A stretch of 38,257 nt of DNA from NCBI GenBank assembly GCA_027604685.1, contig JADHYX010000164.1, positions 8,321 through 46,577 on the forward strand. The letters run 5' to 3'. Within the stretch, counting starts at the first letter, position 1. Each line of letters opens with the position of its first letter. The stretch comes from Lobulomyces angularis (Eukaryota > Chytridiomycota > Chytridiomycetes > Lobulomycetales > Lobulomycetaceae). Of the stretch, positions 33,613 through 38,257 are shown one piece after another. A program made the translations under genes and the position numbers. The notes beneath the pieces are model-generated. The model saw only the letters and a list, made by a program, of their open reading frames with translations, was not told where the DNA came from and ran no database searches.

Positions 33613-36278
33613 ATGATATCTATTCGCAGGTGCACTCTATTGAAGTGCTCTGTTACAGCTAACCTTAAGTATAAACCGTCAAGTTCATTAAGCAATCTTC
33701 TTTTTTTGAAAAATTTTCCTTTGAACAATTCTAATTCTCAGCTTAACAAATCTGCACTCTTACATTTTTCAACTTTAAATAACCAAGATCACAACAGTGA
33801 TAAACGACCTCAATCTAAAACTAACCAAAAGGAAGAAAGTGTTGTGGAAAAGACAATACGAACTTTGAAAGAAAATACGGAACAAGAACTACCGGTTTCT
33901 CCAAACACCTCGCAACAAGTTTCTGCCCAACCTCCAAAACCACCTCTCTTACAAAGAATTAAAGCTGAAGTTCTTCATTTTTGGGATGGATTAAAGTTGT
34001 TAGCTGCTGAAACTGGAATCTCCAGCAGATTATTATTGAAGCTCGGTAGAGGAAACAAACTCAGCAGAAGGGAAATGAATCAGGTTTTTTTTTATCTTAT
34101 CAAGTAGACAATTTAAACTACTTTTTTAACTTTTTTTTTCTTTAATTTATTTTTGGTTTTTAATTTATTTTATTTTATTTTTTTCCAATGTTAAGTTAAG
34201 AAGATCAATGGGGGATCTTTTAAAATTAGTTCCATTCATAATTATTGTTTTAATCCCATTTATGGAGTTTGCACTACCACTTTTAATTAAAGTGTTCCCA
34301 AATATGTTACCATCAACTTTTGAAAGTAAATATCAAGAGGTATTTGAAAAATATTGATGTAAAATGACTTGTTATTTTTTGTATGTAGGAAGAAAAAAAG
34401 AAAAAATTATTAAAAATTCGTTTGGAAGTTGCAAAGTTTTTACAAGATACAGTTGGTGAGATGGCTGTTGCAGGACAAAGTAAAACTCACAACGCGAAAG
34501 AATTTGTTGATTTTTTTCATAATGTAAAACTGAGAAAAATATTTTTTGCTTAAAATATGAATTTACTTATCTTTACAAATTTATTTCTAGTATAGAGCTA
34601 GTGGAGAGCAAGCTCCAACTGAGGAAATTATAAAAATTGCTAAAAAATTCGAAGATCGTTTAACTTTAAATTCTTTATCAAGACCCCAACTGATTAGTAT
34701 GTGCAGATATATGAACATCAATGCATTTGGTACAGATCCATACTTACGGCAGCTAATTGTTAATCGACTAGATGAGTTAAAAGCGGACGATCAGGTGATT
34801 ATTTTTATTTTTTTATATTATTGATATTAAAGTGACGAATTATAGTTAATTTTATCTGAAGGTGTCGATAATTTGACAGTTCAAGAATTGCAAACTGCTT
34901 GTCAAGCAAGAGGAATTAGAGTTATTGGTGCTAGTCCTGCCAGACTTCGTAGCGATTTACATCAATGGTAAAAGTTACTAATTTTCATTAAATAATGGAC
35001 TTTTTCCTATTTTAATATTTAGGATTGAATTAAATTTAAATCAAAAAATTCCAAGTTCTCTTTTAATTTTATCTAGAGCATTCATTATATCAGAAAGGTT
35101 TTTTTTTTTACATCAAGTTTTTTTAAACTCTTTATTCTTGTTATAGAATTCCTACGGATAATGAAGAAGCTTTGAAAGTTTCTGCCCAATCTTTGCAGGC
35201 AACTTTATCTTCGTTACCAGATCAAGTTGTCAATGAAGCTGCGTTAAAGGTTGCTGAAAGCGAAGGAAGTGCTACTTATAAGCAGAAATTAGATGTATTA
35301 AAGGAACAAGAAGAATTACTGGATGATGAATTAGAACAAGAAGCTGTAAGGGTTTTCTTTTCAATAAAAATTTTAAAAATTACTTTTGCAGGTTCAAGCC
35401 GCGATTAAAAAAGCAAAAGAAACGGAAGCCGAAAGACTTGAAAAAGAAAAAGAAGCTACCAAAGTTCCGATGGAACCTGAAAGCGCTGGAGTTTATTATT
35501 CTGCTACTGAACCTGAAATCGAGTTTCCTGAGGATAAGGTATATTTGTTTCATTATTCAATATTTTATTGAAAAGTTAAAAATTTTTTTTTTCTATTTGT
35601 CAACAATTGTAGATAAATGAAGAAGATTTGAAAAAAGAAATCAAAAAAATTGCAGAAGTTTTAAAAACTACCACATCAGACTCAGCATTGAGTGATGTGA
35701 AAGCAAAATTAGACTCCTTAAAGGAAGATAGAAAGGGATTGACCGAAGTAATTTTAATCTTTTTTTTTTTTTTTTAAGTTTAATTCTCTTTTCAGGGCCT
35801 TGAGGAATTACAAGGATTAAATCACCAGCCTACTTCTAAATCTACTCAAAGATTATCAACTAAATTAGATAAAATGATTTCAAAAATTGAGCAAGAGTTG
35901 CTGAAGTACGACAGTGAAATTGGTTCTAAGTTGCACTTATTAAAACCAAATGAAGAAGGAAAGCTTAGTATCACTGAGTTAGAGGATTGCTTGAAAGTAA
36001 TTAGGCAAAACCCTAATGACGAAAGAATAAAAAAAATTGTCAAAAATTTAGATTTTGATGGAGATGGATATGTTACATTAGATGAGATTAGAAATTTAGT
36101 TGAGGATGAAGAAAAAAATGAAGGCAGTGGAGTAAATCTTGATAAAGATGGCAATAAAAAGGAAAACACTGTTGCTTCACCTACTTCATCTACTACAAGT
36201 AGTTCTGGTGCACAACCTGTACATGTTATTGTAGAAGGTAGCAAGGCGTCAGAAAGTAAACCTGAATCTAAGCAATAA
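33613..36278 (+). CDS. LETM1/Mdm38 mitochondrial inner-membrane cation/proton exchange protein
   Basis: LETM1 proteins control mitochondrial K+/H+ or Ca2+/H+ exchange and volume, and Mdm38 also binds mitoribosomes. Exons 33613-34083, 34196-34339, 34389-34523, 34591-34794, 34846-34967, 35023-35097, 35147-35345, 35392-35538, 35613-35747 and 35796-36278 give 704 residues. The N-terminus is Arg/Lys/Ser-rich without acid ([20 protein letters not shown]), a mitochondrial presequence. [20 protein letters not shown] and a transmembrane helix ([16 protein letters not shown]) are followed by [12 protein letters not shown], the LETM1 signature. The ribosome-binding-like domain spans about residues 200-360. 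Coiled coils follow, then an EF-hand loop [12 protein letters not shown] near residue 630 as in animal LETM1, and a Ser/Thr-rich tail. Confidence 0.95.
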
Positions 36279-36803
36279 ATAATATTTCTTTTTATTTTTC
36301 ATGTTTATCTTAAAAAATAATTATTTTTTAATCATTAACTGGTTTCTTTTTTATCAATATATAATTTATTTTTTAAGCTATTTTTTTTCTTTTTGGATTT
36401 AATTTACAAAAAACTGAAGCCAAAAAATTGAATGCGAACTATTACTACATTTTTAGATGTTGTATATATTGGATTAGATGTTATAGATATTTTGAAGATA
36501 ATAAAGGAACGATCCAGAGTACTGAGTGAATGCTCCCTACAATATGGATAAATAAAATAGGCTAAATCGAATAAAATAGATAAATTGAATGAATAAATAC
36601 AAATCCAATATTATAATTAAAAAACAATAATTTAATTTGTTTTTTTTTTTTTTTCAACTTATTCAAGAAAAATCCCTTCAAAATTTAAGAACATTTTTTG
36701 TTTCTAAAAAAATTTTTCGATCTGACAAAAAAACAACTTATTTGCAAAAAGGTAAAAAAACCTTTTCTTTGTTTATTTTTTTTTTTAATAAATATATTTT
36801 AAG
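36279..36803. other. Intergenic region between LETM1 and CBS genes
   Basis: About 525 bp, very AT-rich, with T and A runs near 36640 and 36780. It should hold the promoter of the CBS-domain gene. No gene or RNA recognised. Confidence 0.5.
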
Positions 36804-38145
36804 ATGAACACCGCTCTTAGTCCATTATCTTCTAAATTGTCCAAAATCAAAATTCAAGATTTGATTAACAAAAAAAATAAAGTTTTGATATCAATAAATG
36901 AAGATGCTTCAATTGAAAAAGCTCTGGAATTGTTACAAAAGTATGACATTTTGGCGCTACCTGGTATATTTAATAAAAAAAAAAAAGGCTATAATAATGT
37001 TAAAAAATTCATATCTTTTGAATAAAAGTTTATAAGTGGAATCTTGATAAAGTTAAAGAATTTATTGGAATAATATCTATTTACGATATTTTGGCAAATA
37101 CCGTTTTTCAAAAATTTTTTGATTTAATTGATAAATGCGAAAATTCCTTAGACAACTTATCTTTTAAAACATACTTGCAAGTTGTTAAAGAGGAAGATCT
37201 TTTTTTCAATATTAAAGTTAAAAACATTTTGGGTTGTACCTATGAAAGCCAAGGTAGGTGAACCAAACTTCAGTGAACTATATATATTAAAATAATTTTT
37301 CTTTTTAGAAAGTTGGGTTTTACACAGTAGTGAAAGCTTAACAAACTTGCTAGAAATGTTTACAAAAAATAACTATCATAGAATATTAATTTTTGATGAT
37401 GAGAAATTTGAAAATAGTGAGAAAAACGAACTTAACGAAACTGCCGAGTTTTACACTATATTAACACAAACTGATATAATAAATTTTATTTTTAGCAATA
37501 AATCTAACTTTGATTTAAGCTCAGCAGAGTATGATAGAATTTTTAATAAGGAAATCAAAAGTCTTATGGAATTGAAAAAAAAAAATTCATTAACTGATGC
37601 GGAAGATCCAAACCAAGTTTCCTCAAATAGCATTAATGATCGCGGAATAAAAGTCGTTACAGTTCAAGAAGAATTTTCTGCACTAAATTGCTTTAAGGTT
37701 TTATACTTGCATCGGGTATCTGCTGTTGCAGTTGTCAATGCCAAAGGTGAACTTATTGCCAACCTCTCTGCTAGTGATCTAAGGGGGATGACTAAGGTAT
37801 CATTTAAATATTTTTTTTTTACAATATTCTGCGAAACAAGGAGAGAATGGAAGATTTGTTATTGCCGGTATTTGATTTTCTAGAAAAAACTTCCAGTAAA
37901 CGGGGTATTAAAAAAGTTAGACCAGATCAAATTATTTCAGTTACCGATGATGAGCTGGTTACTAAAGTATTGGACACTGTATGATTATATGAAAAAAATA
38001 TTTATTCTATCTTAACACTTTGATTTTTTTTTATGTCTCATTAAAGATGATTTCAAAGGATTTACATAGAGTTTGGGTAGTGGATGACAGAGATATTCCA
38101 GTCGGCTCCTTTACACAATCCGATTTTTTATATTCCTTGGTCTAA
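36804..38145 (+). CDS. Four-CBS-domain protein (AMPK-gamma/SNF4- or Sds23-like)
   Basis: Exons 36804-36963, 37029-37253, 37309-37796, 37841-37978 and 38047-38145 give 369 residues. CBS motifs pair into Bateman modules that bind adenosine nucleotides. I see repeats at about residues 25-75 (ASIEKALELLQKYDILALPV then GIISIYDIL), 125-180 (ESLTNLLEMFTKNNYHRILI), 235-285 (FSALNCFKVLYLHRVSAVAV then GELIANLSASDLRG) and 305-369 (DELVTKVLDTMISKDLHRVW, VGSFTQSDFLYSL). HRVWVVDD resembles the AMPK gamma HRLVVVD segment, with the Arg that contacts phosphate. AMPK gamma subunit and Sds23-type regulators are both possible; sequence alone does not decide. The first three introns lie between or at domain edges. 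The window ends 112 bp after the stop. Confidence 0.88.
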
Positions 38146-38257
38146 AAGAAAAAAGGATATGTAGACTATTTCATTTCTTTTTTTTTTTTTTTTTTTGCTA
38201 TCTTTGATTTTGTAAATACTTAATATTGTAAATAGGTTTTTCTCTTTTATTTAGGTT

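Noticed and set aside
35846..36244. 132-codon minus-strand frame opposite LETM1
   Set aside because: Serine/leucine-rich shadow of the coiled-coil and EF-hand exon; the sense strand is clearly coding.

Overview
The window is nuclear DNA from an intron-rich, very AT-rich eukaryote, most likely a zoosporic (flagellated) fungus of chytrid type. Three things point there. The flagellar genes RSP3 and KIF6 imply a motile flagellum. Several genes have fungal-style architecture: a stand-alone ADE8-type GAR transformylase, an F-BAR plus RhoGAP protein like Rgd1, a compact Ist2/TMEM16-type anoctamin and an Mdm38/LETM1 protein. Introns are short (about 37-110 nt) with GT-AG ends and T-rich acceptors. 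The exact lineage is an inference from gene content and was not tested by phylogeny. No rRNA, tRNA, mobile element or CRISPR array was recognised.

Layout, left to right: a partial serine beta-lactamase-like gene (-); a 12-exon SERCA Ca2+-ATPase (-); divergent from it a 13-exon 4-coumarate-CoA-ligase-like enzyme ending in the peroxisomal signal SKL (+); GAR transformylase (-); radial spoke protein 3 (-); a cytochrome P450 with unusual motifs (-); a 79-residue orphan with atypical codon choice (-); an MGST3-like MAPEG protein (-); a TEX47-like protein (+); an STMND1-like myristoylation-signal protein (+); an orphan membrane protein with a GC-AG intron (-); KIF6-type kinesin-9 (+); F-BAR/RhoGAP (+); two tandem MAPEG paralogues (-); an orphan single-pass protein (+); an anoctamin (+); LETM1 (+); and a CBS-domain protein (+).

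Exon models were built by hand from splice sites. For SERCA, the CoA ligase, GART, RSP3, P450, the 79-residue orphan, the three MAPEG genes, TEX47-like, STMND1-like, the orphan membrane protein, KIF6, RhoGAP, anoctamin, LETM1 and CBS, intron phases agree across every junction and give one uninterrupted frame. That is the main support for these models.

The most interesting feature is a 14-kb stretch (9.2-23.7 kb) holding four genes whose animal relatives belong to cilia or sperm: RSP3, TEX47-like, STMND1-like and KIF6. Two orphan genes are interspersed, one sharing a divergent promoter with KIF6. A second theme is calcium: SERCA, a Ca2+-site-complete anoctamin and an EF-hand LETM1. A third is lipid and xenobiotic chemistry: peroxisomal acyl-CoA ligase, P450 and three MAPEG proteins.
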